From Rhizopus sp. PT2906 (taxonomy: Eukaryota > Mucoromycota > Mucoromycetes > Mucorales > Rhizopodaceae), in assembly GCA_025529335.1 (NCBI GenBank), contig JAMYHX010000288.1:1-54859 (forward strand): DNA of 54,859 nt, read 5' to 3'. Positions within the stretch are counted from its first letter, which is position 1. Each line of letters opens with the position of its first letter. The notes under the pieces were generated by a model, which saw nothing but the letters and a program-made list of their open reading frames with translations, was not told the origin of the DNA and made no database searches. The translations under genes and the position numbers were made by a program. This document shows positions 24,075 to 35,800 of the stretch, piece by piece.

Positions 24075-25222
24075 ATGACATCCACCCTACCTGATTCACC
24101 CATTGCACTTTCACTGCAAGACATAATCTCTTTACCAACAGAAGCTGAACCACTATTAGAGTTACTTAGCTATGACCAGATTGAGTCCATTGAACAAACT
24201 CTTTTAAAAGTAAAAAAGAGAAAACGACTTAAAAAGGAAGCTGTCAAACATATGGATTCAGTTGAACTCAAGGAAGGCATTGAATGGATATCATTTGTTT
24301 GTTCGCATAATCGAACCGTGAAGCGATACTCGATACGCATCGATATTCATCAAGTACCAGATTTAGATATCATGGATGAAAAGTTTAAAAACGAAAACTG
24401 TGTAAGATTCTTTTTTTTTTTCTTTTTTCTTTTTTTAATTTAATCATATCTAGATTTATCCTCGAGCCAATGTACAAAAAGATCAATATAATGGTAACAG
24501 ATGGGCGTATGAGACAGAGTGCAACATCTTGGGATGGAAACTAGCTTGGCTCAATCAAGAGGAGATTGCGGGAAAACGAGGATTGATTCAACGCGCGGTA
24601 GACTCGTATCGTAATAGATATCCTAGTATGCGATCTCGTCGGGTCGCTCGTCAAGAAAAGTTGATGAATGGTACATTACGAAAACGAAAGTCGAGACAAA
24701 TTGAACCACCACCTAAAACGATCATGATGGATGAACAGGGACAGAGAATAAGGATCAAGATCAACCTCGATGCAGTATCCTTAGATGATATCAGTGATGA
24801 GTTTCGTAAGGCAAATTGCCCTTTTCCAAGAGCCATGCATGCACCTGCCAATGGAAGCATTCGATGGATAGAGGAGTCAAGGTGTAACGAAATTGCTTGG
24901 AAATTGGTAAAAAATGAAAACACGATTATTGGGAAAAGCAGATCTAACAACCTATTGTGTAAAACAGGCATGGTTGAACCCTAAGCATTTGGCAGGCAGA
25001 AAGAACTTACTTCAGCGTACACTTGATCTCTATCGCAACAAGTTTGTTCCAGATCTTTTACCGCGTAAACATTCAAAGCGACACTTTCCTCATCATGATC
25101 TTTATCAGCTCAATTTCTTAGATGGTTCATCGTATTCAGATAGTACCCTTTGTACACCTAGTCCCTCGTCTCAGAATGACCCCAACGATTTCTTTGATGA
25201 GTTCATGACACTTAACAACTAA
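24075..25222 (+). CDS. DUF8032-like fungal protein with two domain copies
   Basis: Three exons, 344 aa: 24075-24401, 24454-24906, 24968-25222. Two tandem copies of about 100 residues are visible. Copy one runs from GIEWISFVCSH through MDEKFKNENCIYPRA to CNILGWKLAWLN and LIQRAVDSYRNRYP. Copy two runs from the IRIKINLDAVSLDDISDEF stretch through CPFPRA to CNEIAWKLAWLN and LLQRTLDLYRNKF. The pattern of a Y/F-P-R-A turn, Cys-Asn, W-K-L-A-W-L-N and L-Q-R-x-x-D-x-Y-R-N is that of the fungal DUF8032 group, whose function is unknown. The linker is very basic (RSRRVARQEK, RKRKSRQ), suggesting a nuclear or nucleic-acid role. The 61-nt intron in copy two splits W-K-L from A-W-L-N. The start is the second in-frame Met, after a T-rich leader. 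Confidence 0.72.
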
Positions 25223-25466
25223 TCGAGCAAAAAAAAAAAATAATAATTTATTTGTACATAATAAACATTTTCTTGTATATACATTCATTGGGGTCCAATT
25301 CGTACCGCATACAGTTTAAGTGATGGAAAGGGATGAGTTTTATTGGTTAAAAGTCTCGTCCCTAATCCATATCCCTATATACACCCGCATTCGCCCCTCG
25401 TGATTTTTTTTCTTACCAACGCGAAAATTGAGGTGCCTTTGATTTTTTTGTACAAATACTATTGAT
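25223..25466. promoter_or_regulatory. spacer and promoter between two plus-strand genes
   Basis: Starts with an A run and AATAATAAT just after the stop, then AT-rich DNA and T runs leading to the next ATG. No clear TATA box stands out. Confidence 0.35.
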
Positions 25467-27625
25467 ATGGTTCGTTCAAAGAAGCAAAGCACGCCAGAAG
25501 TAGAAAAGCTAGTATCCAAGTTCTTTAAAGAAGGTAAGCTATAACTTCTTTATTTGCTTAACTTGTTTAAGCAACTCGAGAAACAAAAAGTTTTTTTTCT
25601 TTTTCATTCATTCATTTTGGAATGAGAAAAAGAAGAAAAAAAATTTTATGTCAAATGTGTCCCATTAACTTTCTTTCATCAAGATGGTCATCAAATTCAA
25701 ATGAAAAAGCTACACTGGAAGCAAGTACCACTTCCAGAGACTGTGCAAGTTAGTCCTGTTCTTGTAAATATTAGATTATGTTTATAAAGATTTGTTGTCT
25801 AATATTAGTCTACGTCTACTTTAGAATAAGCTACGTCAATTGGCACTCGAAACAAAACAAAAGGAACAAGAAGAAGAAGAAGAGGAATCGACATTCAAGA
25901 TTGACCTTGCTGAAAAGTAAAAGACATATATTTTCTTGACTGATGAAACTAACAATACGCGTGTTTTTAAACAGTGAAAAGATCGAAAAGGTGCGCAAGG
26001 AGAACATGTTTGGCGAAGAAGTAACGGAGTCCGAAATGGATATTATTCAAAAACGCGTTGCGCTTCAGCAGCGTCAGTTTCAAGAGTTTGAAAAGAGAGA
26101 ATACAGGCGTAAATCGAAAAAGATCAAGGGAGTCTATGATTACTTGACAGATGAGGAAATATCTGATATGCTTGTCGACTGTGGTCACGACGAGGTAAGC
26201 AATATAAACACTGTAGAGACAAACCACTCACGTTTATATATAGGAAGAAGTCATCGTTCGTCTTACCCAGCCTAATTATCTCTTGGATATTCGTAGAACG
26301 ATCGCGACAAAACATGCGCCTGAAGTCGAAGTGTCTCGTATGTGTATCCAGGGCAATTTAGATGACCACTAAACTTTCTTTTATAGGTAATGCTATGAGT
26401 GAAGAGCAACTGACGGCTTATAAGCAATTGTTAAAGAAACGTTCTGAAACTTTAAAGAAGACCACTAATGATACCGCTAAAAAGTAAGTCTAGTTTTTTG
26501 TATGATTGAACTTGTTTATTAAAAAGATGAACAGACAATACCGTATGTGTGGCCGTCTTAGTTTAGACGAAGCCATCCGCCAAGCCCAAAATAACCAGGA
26601 TAAGCTCGACAAGGCTTTCGAAGGTTGGTCTCAAGCTCGTATCCGTGCTTACTCTATGATCAATGAAAACCCAAACAGTTACTACTACCGATTCAATGCT
26701 CCTGGTGAGGTTCAGCGTAAAGGTCAATGGAGTGCTGAAGAACGTAAGTTGTTCTTTAAGCGTCTTAAGGAGGTTGGTGCTAATGGCCAATGGGGTATTT
26801 TCTCCATGACAATTCCTGGGCGTGTTGGTTACCAATGCTCCAACTTTTACCGTCTACTTGTCGAGACGAACGAAATCCAGGATCCTAATTACGTGTTGGA
26901 TGAAAAGGGCAAGGCACATTACCTGTTTGATAAAAAAACAGCAGATGGTAACGTGGAGAAAACGTTTCGAACACACAACAAGCATGGCACAGGTCGTAGT
27001 GCTTCATCTTCGTCACCCACATCATCTTCAAGCACAACAAGAAAGCGAGCTAGAGCAGCGCCTGTGGCTGCAGATAAGAAAAAGAAAAAGAAGAGAAGAA
27101 CAAGAAACTGGGGAAGCGACGACGACGATGATGATGAAGATGACTTTGAAGACTATAATGATGACTCTGGCACATTCACAATGAGCATGCGAACGACAAG
27201 AAGAACACGTAATCAAGAGCCTATTCAAGATATATCGAATGAAAATGAAGGTGTGGAAGAAGAAGAGGAAGAAGAAGAGGAGAAGAATCAATATGATAAT
27301 CCTTTACCTGGCTTTTTGGATCCTATTACACTCGAAGAGGTAGTCAGACCTGCCATTTCAAAATATGGTCATGTCATGGGGTAATAAAGAAACAAAGAAA
27401 CAAAGAAACTATGAATAACACACTGTTTATAGTTATGACAGTTGGGTACGCTGCTTAACAAATTGGGAAGGCAAGAAGAATATTTGTCCCTTGACCAAGA
27501 AACCTTTGACAAAACGAGACTTGGGTAGGATAAAAAATGAATAAGGAAACATAGACTAACACTGAATAATAGTTATTTTAACTTATGAAAATATTGAGGA
27601 ATACAGAGACAAGATCATTCAGTAA
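25467..27625 (+). CDS. Myb/SANT-like and U-box protein with a CUE-like helical segment
   Basis: Nine exons, 541 aa: 25467-25533, 25684-25748, 25825-25916, 25975-26194, 26244-26337, 26387-26483, 26535-27380, 27433-27524, 27573-27625. All phases close. Residues about 110-150 form a small three-helix segment (VYDYLTDEEISDMLVDCGHD) resembling a CUE/UBA fold. A Myb/SANT-like repeat lies at about 275-325 (QWSAEERKLFFKRLKEVG ... QCSNFYRLLVE). A basic, then very acidic, low-complexity region follows. The last 65 residues look like a U-box: LPGFLDPITLEEVVRPAISK ... CLTNWEGKKNICPLTKKPL. The U-box suggests E3 ubiquitin ligase activity in the nucleus, possibly recruited to chromatin. The function is inferred. 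Confidence 0.78.
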
Positions 27626-27670
27626 CTAGAAGACAAATGAATAAAAAATAACGTTTTATTCATTTTATAC

Positions 27671-28036
27671 TTATCGAGGCGTTAAGGAATGCACTGCCGT
27701 TATGAGATAGCGCATTAAATCCACGGTATAATTAGTCCTTTGAAGGTCTTTTGAAGGGGAGAGGGTTTTTATTGTCATGTAATATATATTTAATGCACTG
27801 TTCACATCGTGATGCCACACCGTACCACAAGATTCACGCTTGAGAGTAGCATGTGCTCTTCGCTTTGATCTAGGAATGGAGACATTATTTAATTGTTTGG
27901 CTTTATGTTTGTTAAATAACTCGTCAACATAAACAAATTCGGTTTCCCTGTTAGATTGTTTGCATTTTCGTTTGATTTCTTCAGTAATACGTCTCGTATC
28001 CTGGCATGAAAAGTTTTTTTTTTGCTTTAGACACAT
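27671..28036 (-). pseudogene. decayed Fanzor/TnpB-like C-terminal fragment (second family member)
   Basis: A 121-codon open frame encodes the end of a Fanzor/OrfB-type nuclease. EFVYVDEL stands where the conserved V-D-E precedes the zinc ribbon; LNNVSIPRSKRR and ATLKRESCGTVW follow; then HHDVNSALNIYYM, the RuvC-III Asp motif (usually R-D-V-N). Several zinc-ribbon cysteines are missing: the first C-x-x-C pair is replaced (FNKHKAKQ) with a short deletion, and one Cys of the second pair is Arg (KRESC). The RuvC I and II parts and a start codon are absent upstream. It is therefore a truncated, probably inactive relic. It differs clearly in sequence from the relic at 23.5 kb. Confidence 0.62.
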
Positions 28037-28222
28037 TGCATATCTTACTGTGATCCACTTTTATTAAAAAAAAATAAACTGACAATCAAAGTAGCTATCT
28101 TTATAAAAGTGATAAATAAGGGATACTAACATGGCACAATATGACCATGGATCATTCTCACAATCATCAGGAACAGTGGTTGAAAAAGCAACAATAACGA
28201 GGGAAAGGGAGAGACACACACT

Positions 28223-28579
28223 CTAATGCCGCCCATATGTTCCATGAAGAAATAGCAGTATATGATTTATACACATAAATGCAACATGTGTAAGTTGAAG
28301 GTGCTGCACAAAATCACATGCTTGACCAAGACTATCATTTCTCTTGTTGTCTCTCAACGTAAGAACGATGTCACGGAAGCTTCTATCGCTATACTCAATA
28401 AGAATAACCGTGGCAGATTCTTCCATTGTTGGCAAAGCATGAGTGCGTCTATCGCCTCCTTCAATTAGTCTTATTCTCTTCGAAGGGCTGATATTAATGC
28501 AGGATGAGTCGCTTTCGGCAGAGTCATCGTTATTAGATATATCCTCGCTGTCGATGCTGAAGCACTCATGGTTACTCAA
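28223..28579 (-). CDS. unrecognised 118-residue open frame, possibly a relic
   Basis: ATG-started and intron-free. The N-terminal 35 residues are acidic and Ser-rich (DSEDISNNDDSAESDSS), followed by a basic KRIRL patch and a mixed C-terminal half. It lies 190 nt upstream of the Fanzor-like fragment on the same strand and could be debris of the same or another insertion. No domain was recognised and no promoter-like leader was seen. Confidence 0.25.
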   Translation of the reverse strand: MSNHECFSIDSEDISNNDDSAESDSSCINISPSKRIRLIEGGDRRTHALPTMEESATVILIEYSDRSFRDIVLTLRDNKRNDSLGQACDFVQHLQLTHVAFMCINHILLFLHGTYGRH

Positions 28580-29124
28580 TATCTTATATACATGACAGTA
28601 AATATGTGCAAAGGGATTTCACTGAGGAAGAATAGCTGAGAGGTTTCTTATAATCTCGAGGTCCAGATTTTCATTCCTTTCTGAAGGGCGTGACAATGGG
28701 GGACGTTCATTGCCCATGTATCCAAGATTCAATGGGCGAAGGCAAGAAAGGTGCGAAATGTATGCAGCAGAATCTGCCTCTGTATCTGCCTCTGGGCCAG
28801 GTGGAAACTTTGTTTTTCCTTTGTCTCGCTGAATTCAATGTCTGCGACATGTGGCTACAACTTGTTCTCTACATGTTTGGCAAGTATCATATGCTGAGTC
28901 AACTGGTAAAGGTGAGCCTGGGAAAGATGGACAGTTAGTAGTAAGTGCGGTAATGGGTATTGTTGGTCATGTACTAATGTAAGATCAAACGTTAGTAAGC
29001 AGATCCTAGTGCACTGCCAAAACGGGATCAAGGTTCAACAAATGTAAACAAAAATAAATAAATAAATTTGTGGGAATTTGGTAATTTATCCCTTTTTTGT
29101 CCTTCTTTTTTTTATATTTTTACA

Positions 29125-30498
29125 ATGCAATACGATAGTCACCCACTTTTAATAGCTGAAATTGCCAGTATTTTATGTAGCTTTGTAGATACTAAGGACC
29201 TCTTTAGTCTAGCACTCACTTGCAGAGTGTTTTATCGATTTGCATCCGAGAGGCTCTGGCGAACGCTAAACCCAACTTCACTTCGAACGTTACGTAAAAT
29301 TAAAAACACATTGGATAATAATACGGCGTATAATAAACTTGTTTGGAAATTTAAATGGTCAGCACGAGAAGAACATAGCTTAGAGCGACTCTTTTTCAAA
29401 TCCTTTCTGTTTCCTCACTTGAGGGAGCTTGAATTTTCCAATGCAGCCACGCAAGACTATATCATCTATCCTATGATCGCTGCCTCTAGTCGTTATTTAC
29501 GCTCACTCAATCTGTCTCAATGTTACTGTTTATCGAGCGATGCAATAAAACCTCTTTTACACATGTTGCCAAATCAACTAGAATCACTTGTTCTTTACGG
29601 TTGCGGAAAGATGGATGCTCAAATGATGGTTGATATCATTCAGCGACACTCAGGTACTTTACAATGTATCCGATTGACAGATATAAACGACGCCATCTTG
29701 GACGCCATTGGGCAATGTCTGCACCTCACCGACCTTGGCCTCGAGCACTGTACGTCATTGTCGAGTACTGCCCTGACGAGGTATTTTAGGAAAGCACCAC
29801 AACTGACACACCTCCGTATGCGTGATATCAGTCAGTTGACATCTCAACATTTACGATTAATTGCAGATTCAAGCAAGTCGCTTGTCTATTTCGATATGAG
29901 CGAATGTAATCAAGTGAACAGTAGCGATGGTTTCTTTCAATTGGCCATTGAATGTACGTCATTAGAGACCCTACTACTTGCTTACCAGACAGGTGTGACT
30001 AATCAAGCGATGCAGGTAAAAATAAATAAATGAGTAGGGTCTGTCTTGAGGATTCATTGATTTTCTGTATGATATGTATAGCTCTTCCTTTCTCACTGTC
30101 CCTCTTTAAGGCACGTGGACGTATCGGGCTGTCGATTACTCACTGATCACGCTTTTTTACTGAACGACAATGACCTCCAACTTGAAACATTGAATGTCAG
30201 TGGACTTGACCTTCTCACATCGGACTCTATTCATCAGCTACTATCGAGACTATCACGCCTAAAGGAGTTATGTTTGGGTGTAACTTATGATTTGGATGAA
30301 GCCGATAGAATCCTTGAAATAATCAACCACTGCGAGAAGAAGTTCTTTATTGATATTGAAAGATATTATACAATTTGTAGAATAAACCACACAGACACGC
30401 ACATACCGACACATCCTTATCCTCGATTAGTTCATCTACCATCAACAGATATTTCCTTACCCTCTGCTTCCACTTGGAACTTGCCTAGTCTTCAATAA
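29125..30498 (+). CDS. F-box / leucine-rich-repeat protein
   Basis: Two exons, 435 aa: 29125-30015 and 30082-30498. The N-terminal 45 residues form an F-box-like helical unit (PLLIAEIASILCSFVDTKDL, then SLALTCRVFYRFASERLW). About ten irregular LRRs follow, recognisable by repeats such as LRSLNLSQCYCLSSDAI, LESLVLYGCGKMDAQ, LTDLGLEHCTSLSSTAL and LRHVDVSGCRLLTDHAF, the cysteine-containing (AMN1/Grr1-like) type. F-box/LRR proteins select substrates for SCF ubiquitin ligases; no substrate can be inferred. A short Pro/Ser/Thr tail ends the chain. The single intron is 66 nt, at an LRR boundary. Confidence 0.85.
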
Positions 30499-30665
30499 GA
30501 CGATATATGGTACATGAAAAAAACAAACAAACAAAAAATCATTCTGGCATTATATGTTTATTAGCATTTCAATCACACTTGTAGAATTATAACAATAGTA
30601 ATAAGTAGTAGTAGTAGTAGTAGTATATGATTATTATGAATAAAAAGCTCTTCTTTTTCTTTTCT
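30499..30665. repeat. convergent spacer with a TAG trinucleotide run
   Basis: Short spacer between the converging F-box and transporter genes. It holds an A/C-rich run after the first stop and a TAG repeat of about seven units (about 30605-30626). Confidence 0.5.
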
Positions 30666-32312
30666 TTAAGCGTTGGATTCATGTATGGAATAAACAAAGA
30701 ACAAGACCCAGGCAACTAAAAGAGCGGCAACAAAGAAACCAACGATAGGATAACTTGTCCATCTGGTAGGTGTATCGGTGTAAGGGTCCATGCCCTTGGA
30801 GGTATATTCGAGTTCTTTGTCATTGATTTCTTGCATACGCATCGTACGAATGGTACGTCTGACTTCGAGCAAGTTACCATAAAATTTGAATTGATTAGCC
30901 CAGAGAGCGATAATCAAGACGAACCCAATAGCAGCAAGGATGATGAAGACGAGCATGACATTGACATAGCTCTGATTGGCTGTCTTGTCCTGAACGACAC
31001 CTACGACCACATCCAAGATCGAGGTACCTACGTTATTGGCACTCTTGTAGATTCCCAAACCAGTACCGATATATTCAGAGGGCAAGACCATACCAATAGA
31101 GGTAATCATGGCAATAGGACCAAAGGCCAATGATATGGAGTAGAAGACCATGCCGACGGTAGCATCCACATAACTCCAGCCGAGCAAACCTGAACTGAGG
31201 ATCAAGAAGATGGCAGAAAGCAATAGGATGAGAACACGACAACCATAATAGTCCATGACGAAACCAAGGATAGGAGTGGCGACAATAGGCACGACTTGAG
31301 ATGCACTTGCCTTGTAACCAGCCAAGACTTTGTCGCTACCAAAGTGCATGATGACCAAGTCGGTAGAGATGGTTTGGAAAGAGGACCAGACGGCAGCGTA
31401 GATAAATTCAATCAAGATGATGTGCCAGAAGATGGTAGGGAACTTGAAGATGGAGCGCCACTTGAATGTTTTCTTTTGCTTCAAAGCTTCACGTTCTTCC
31501 TTTGTTAAGGTTACTTGACCCCTGAGATGACGCACGACAAGGGCATAGATTAAGTTCATGATGATGGAGAAACCACAAAGGATGAATGAAAGCCAGAAAG
31601 CCCAGACCCAGTCACCTGTGGCAGAAGCAACTGGATTCGCAACGAGTGTGCCCAAAAAGGTCGAGAGACGACTAATGGATAGCTGAAGACCAATAGCAAT
31701 AGATAGATGTTTTGTACGGAACCATTTGGACAGTAGAGATTCTTGCATGGTCACAATCAAACCACTACCGATACCAAAGACCACACGAGCAACGACCATG
31801 AGAGCGTAAGATTTGTATTTGGCAGCAAGGGCGGTCAAGAGAGAGCCAAGGATGATCATACAGTTAATTGCCAAGGTTCCCCAGACAGAACCAAACATGT
31901 CAATGAAGATACCACCTGCAATAGGGAAAATTGTATTGATGATCGAGACAGAGGCAGAAATAACACCATATTTCGTATTAGAAATAGCCAATTCCTATAG
32001 TTTAACTTGTTAAAGACCATTCATATAAAAAAAACGAATGTTTATTACCTTCACAATAGATCTTTTCATGGCTGATAAAGCACTAGCAGAAAAGTGTGAC
32101 CCCACTGAGATGATATGTTAGTCAGATCAACTATTGTATATCGCGACCTTACAAGGAAATAACAAGGCTGTGACAAGGGCAATGATCTTAAACTTCCAGG
32201 GAGCATTGGCAAGTGCAGTGTCACCACCATAAGTCTGCTTTTGTTTCTCATTGTCTATTGATTCAATGGCTACTTTTTCTGAATTCGCTTCCTGCTTTTC
32301 TGTTGTATTCAT
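30666..32312 (-). CDS. MFS transporter, MFSD1-like
   Basis: Three exons, 514 aa: 32312-32153, 32104-32049, 31994-30666. The N-terminal 40 residues are hydrophilic and acidic. Twelve hydrophobic segments then follow in two blocks of six, separated by a charged loop (LTKEEREALKQKKTFKW). MFS signatures include GGIFIDMFG after helix 2 and VFGIGSGL. The segment reading GSHFSASALSAMKRSIVK and ISNTKYGVISASVSI matches the start of MFSD1-type lysosomal dipeptide transporters. A cytosolic C-terminal stretch before the last helix (RRTIRTMRMQEINDKELEY) is also found in fungal relatives. The likely location is the vacuolar or plasma membrane; the substrate is inferred to be small peptides or organic anions. 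Confidence 0.82.
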
Positions 32313-32741
32313 TTATAATAAAGAATAAAAGAAGAAAAAGAAAAAAAAGTATGATTATCTGATCTTGTTATAAGAAGCGGATTGATCGGATACACAATTA
32401 TCTGATTTTTTTTATATATTTATTCTAGTGTAATTCGCTCTTTTAAGAAGAAAAAGTGGAATGGTTCAAACATGTTTAGGTGTAACTGTTTAAAACGGGA
32501 AAGATAGAAATGGAAATACATTTGTACTTCTTGTACTTCTTGAATCCCAAGAAAAAGAAAAGATCTATAAACAAAGATGTAAAAGAACTAAAGAAGACAT
32601 CCCTTTTGAAAGAAATAAAGTGCATTGCATGTTTTCTTAGTTGGATTTCCCAACAACGCTTGCGTGGAATCTTTAGAAAGAAAGAAAGAAAAAAATTCTT
32701 TCTCCTATCGTAACACGTATTACACAATTTAAGCTAAAGGG

Positions 32742-32783
<42 letters not shown>

Positions 32784-32844
32784 TTATTATAAAAATATTT
32801 ACAACACATGGACAGAAATATATATACATTGTATACAATTGGGT
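32313..32844. repeat. intergenic with a 39-nt A homopolymer
   Basis: Transporter promoter side (32313-32500), then AT-rich DNA and a run of about 39 A at 32742-32780, 65 nt past the SMC5 stop. On the SMC5 sense strand it is a T run. No gene was recognised. Confidence 0.6.
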
Positions 32845-35800
32845 TTAAACTACTTCCGGGTGTGCACGAGCATGGGCCAAGTATTTCTCTAATGGACTGA
32901 TCTTGCTAGGTACCCATTCTCCATTATAGATACATAAAACACGCATTTGCTCATTATAGTAAAGGTCTGGAAGTAATTTGGGTGTGATCAAAAAGTACTG
33001 TGACGTACCCGAACGACTGGCTCCTTCAACAATTTGCTGATGAATCAATCTTTCATTTCGAGGGTCCATACCTTGATTGATTTCATCTACTACTCGGAAG
33101 GGTGTCTTGGCCAAACTCTGGAGTGACATCAAATAGAGAATGGTCGACACAGATCGTTCACCACCTGACTGTCGTTGTCCAGTCAATACCTGAAGCTTTT
33201 CAGTATTTCTAAACTTGACTCGAATTTGCACTCCCCACTTGTCAAAGTCTTCTTGCTTGTCAATTCCTACTTCACCTGCACATCCAATACGCTGGAACGC
33301 TTCAGAGAATTTGTCACTAATTCGCTTAACCAAACCATCAATTCGGGGTTCCCACTGTTCACGTAACTCAGTAATTTTAGCATCGATTTCTTCCAAGTCA
33401 CGCTTGCGTACGTCAATCGTTCTTTGCAACTGGTTGATCTTGTTCATTCTCTCTTCAAAGTGTCTCATCGCGTCAGGATTGGCATAACGGATAGCTGAAG
33501 CTTCACCTTCCTTTTCTCTAATCTTCAATCCCAGTTCTTCCACGGTGTAAGTTGGACCATTCTCTTTCCAGTGCTTCACAATCGCCGTGAATTCTTCTCT
33601 CAACCCATCAGAAAGCTCCTTACCAGCAGCCCTAACTGCTTCCATCAATGTCTTTACACGATTAGCCAACACATCATGTTCTCGCTTATAGCTTGATAAT
33701 GTCTTTTGAGCCTCTTCTAGAGCAGACGCTTGATTTCTAATGTACGATTTAAGTGCGTCATATTTGGCCGTTGCCTCTATAGACTCCAGTTTACGACGGC
33801 TGCATGCTCGATAGGCTTCAACCATCTTTTCTGCAATATCTGTATAATTGCTTAAATGTTCTGCTTCCTCTTCAATCAGTTCTTGAATCACTTCTTTATA
33901 TCGGTCCATCTTCACTCGATCTTCCTCAGGCTCATTCTTTAGTTGATCTCTCTCTTCAACAAGTTGACGTAATCGTCGCTTTCTTGCTTCATATTGCTGA
34001 ACAGCGATATGGATATCTCTCTTTTGAGACTGTAAGTCTGATTTTTTGAATTCTAGCTCCCGAATGGTCTGATCAATAGCATCCTTCTTCTTGCTCAACT
34101 CTTTCAAATCTTGTTCACATTGTTGCATGTTGGCTTGATGAGTACGAATAGACTCGATCAAGTTCCTTCTTTCTTCGTTATCGACTATTATATCATTGAT
34201 TTAATTTTCTGCACTTTTTAACAATAATTAAACATACCTGAATCATTCAGCACTCTGGCTGGTGGTAAATGGTTGACTTCCGTTTGATACGTCCCATGTC
34301 TATACTTATTGGGTCTAACATTGTAATAACTTTGAGCGGCCGTGAACTTTTGAAAGATTCCACTGTTGGCAATGTGCCTTTCATCTGTCGGTTTGAGAGA
34401 TACGGGTATCATGTTCATTTTAGTTTCAAGGCAAATATACTTTAGCAAGTACTTGGGCGCTTGAACAAGGTCAACCATATAGTGTTCAAACTTGAATTTT
34501 TCACGGAGCTCTTCTGTCGTTGTAGGCTTATTCAAAAGATCATCACTCAGTTCCTCTGGCAAAGCAGCTGTTATACGCCATTTTTGTTCGTCAGCAGCGA
34601 ACCTTGTAAATTTTATATAATCTTCTTCGTTTTCAAAAACAATCGTCTGTAGAAATATATTAGATTTCATTTTTTTTTTTACTTTTATACAATGTACTTA
34701 CTCTTAACATGTTGCTTCGGAAGCCACCTAGGATACGTTCGATATGTGATGCATATCGAGAGTCCTTCAAGTTGAGCTCTAACAAAATTGGATTATAGAC
34801 TCTGCCTTTGAATTCCTGACGATGTTCCTTGAGCCAGTTGTAGGCCTTGAAAGTATCCGGATGGTATTGTTGCAAGTGTTGTAAACGAATGTTGAAAGTA
34901 TTTTTCATGTCATTAAGCCTATTCACAGTTAATTAAACATTCATACAGTTGACATCATTCTACCTTTGATTTTTGTTTTCAATCTGTCTGCTCTCTTGTC
35001 TCTTCTTTATTGCCAACTCTCTAGCTTCACTTTGTACTTCATCATTTTTATCTCTTTGTTCAGATATTTCTCTATTAATGCTCGTCTACAATGATATAAG
35101 TATTCATTCAACTGTATGTGTGAATTGGCTTACAATATTGGCTTCTATCTCTGAGGTATCATTACTAGGAGGTTCCTTAAGCGTCTCTTCAAGTTCATTG
35201 ATTCTATTTGTCATGCTTCTCACTTTCTGTTCCTTTTCCGGAATTCTTTTTTCGATAGCTTTAATATCTGCTTTTCTAGCATCAATTCCATCTTTCTATG
35301 TACACGATATCTATTAGCGTGCGATTTTTTTTTTTTGCCTTTGTTGTCCTTACAATAGCCTTGATATTAACAAGCAGATCCTTTAACTCTTGCGCATATC
35401 CATTGCACCTCTTTGTTTCATCAGCATTCTTGGCTATTATTTTCTTCAGCTCATTTTCATGCTCCCTATAGAATGGGATTAGTCATGAAACAAGCTGGGA
35501 AAATTGAACTTACTTTAACAGTTCTTGAAGTGGTGCATACTCTGCATTTACTTTTCTAACTATCACCTTTTGTTCTTCTACCTGTTTCTTCAGGTCTTCA
35601 AGTTGCTTATTTGCTTCAGAATATTTAATCAACGGCTCCTGTGCTTTCAAGAGTTCTACTTCGTTTAGAATCTTTTGTTTCTGTTTCATACGATCAACAT
35701 CTCTTCTTAAATCCTCGTTTCTAGCATTCAGTGTGGCAAGATGGTCTATATCGGATTTAAGCATCTAACGAGAAAGAAGATAAGAAAAAGATCACGAATA

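Larger units (their letters stand above)
27626..29124. other. 1.5-kb intergenic region of decayed elements
   Basis: Contains the Fanzor-like relic on the minus strand (27671-28036), an unrecognised minus-strand frame (28223-28579), and a G/C-richer stretch at about 28690-28980. That stretch reads on the plus strand as a broken frame with Ser/Gly/Pro-rich text and at least one stop codon; I do not recognise it. The final 80 bases are the AT-rich leader of the F-box gene. Confidence 0.45.

Noticed and set aside
26484..26535. Stop codon at 26485 and a second gene starting at the ATG at 26527
   Set aside because: The 51-nt stretch has a GTAAGT donor and an AACAG acceptor with matching phase. Two plus-strand genes 40 nt apart would lack a promoter.
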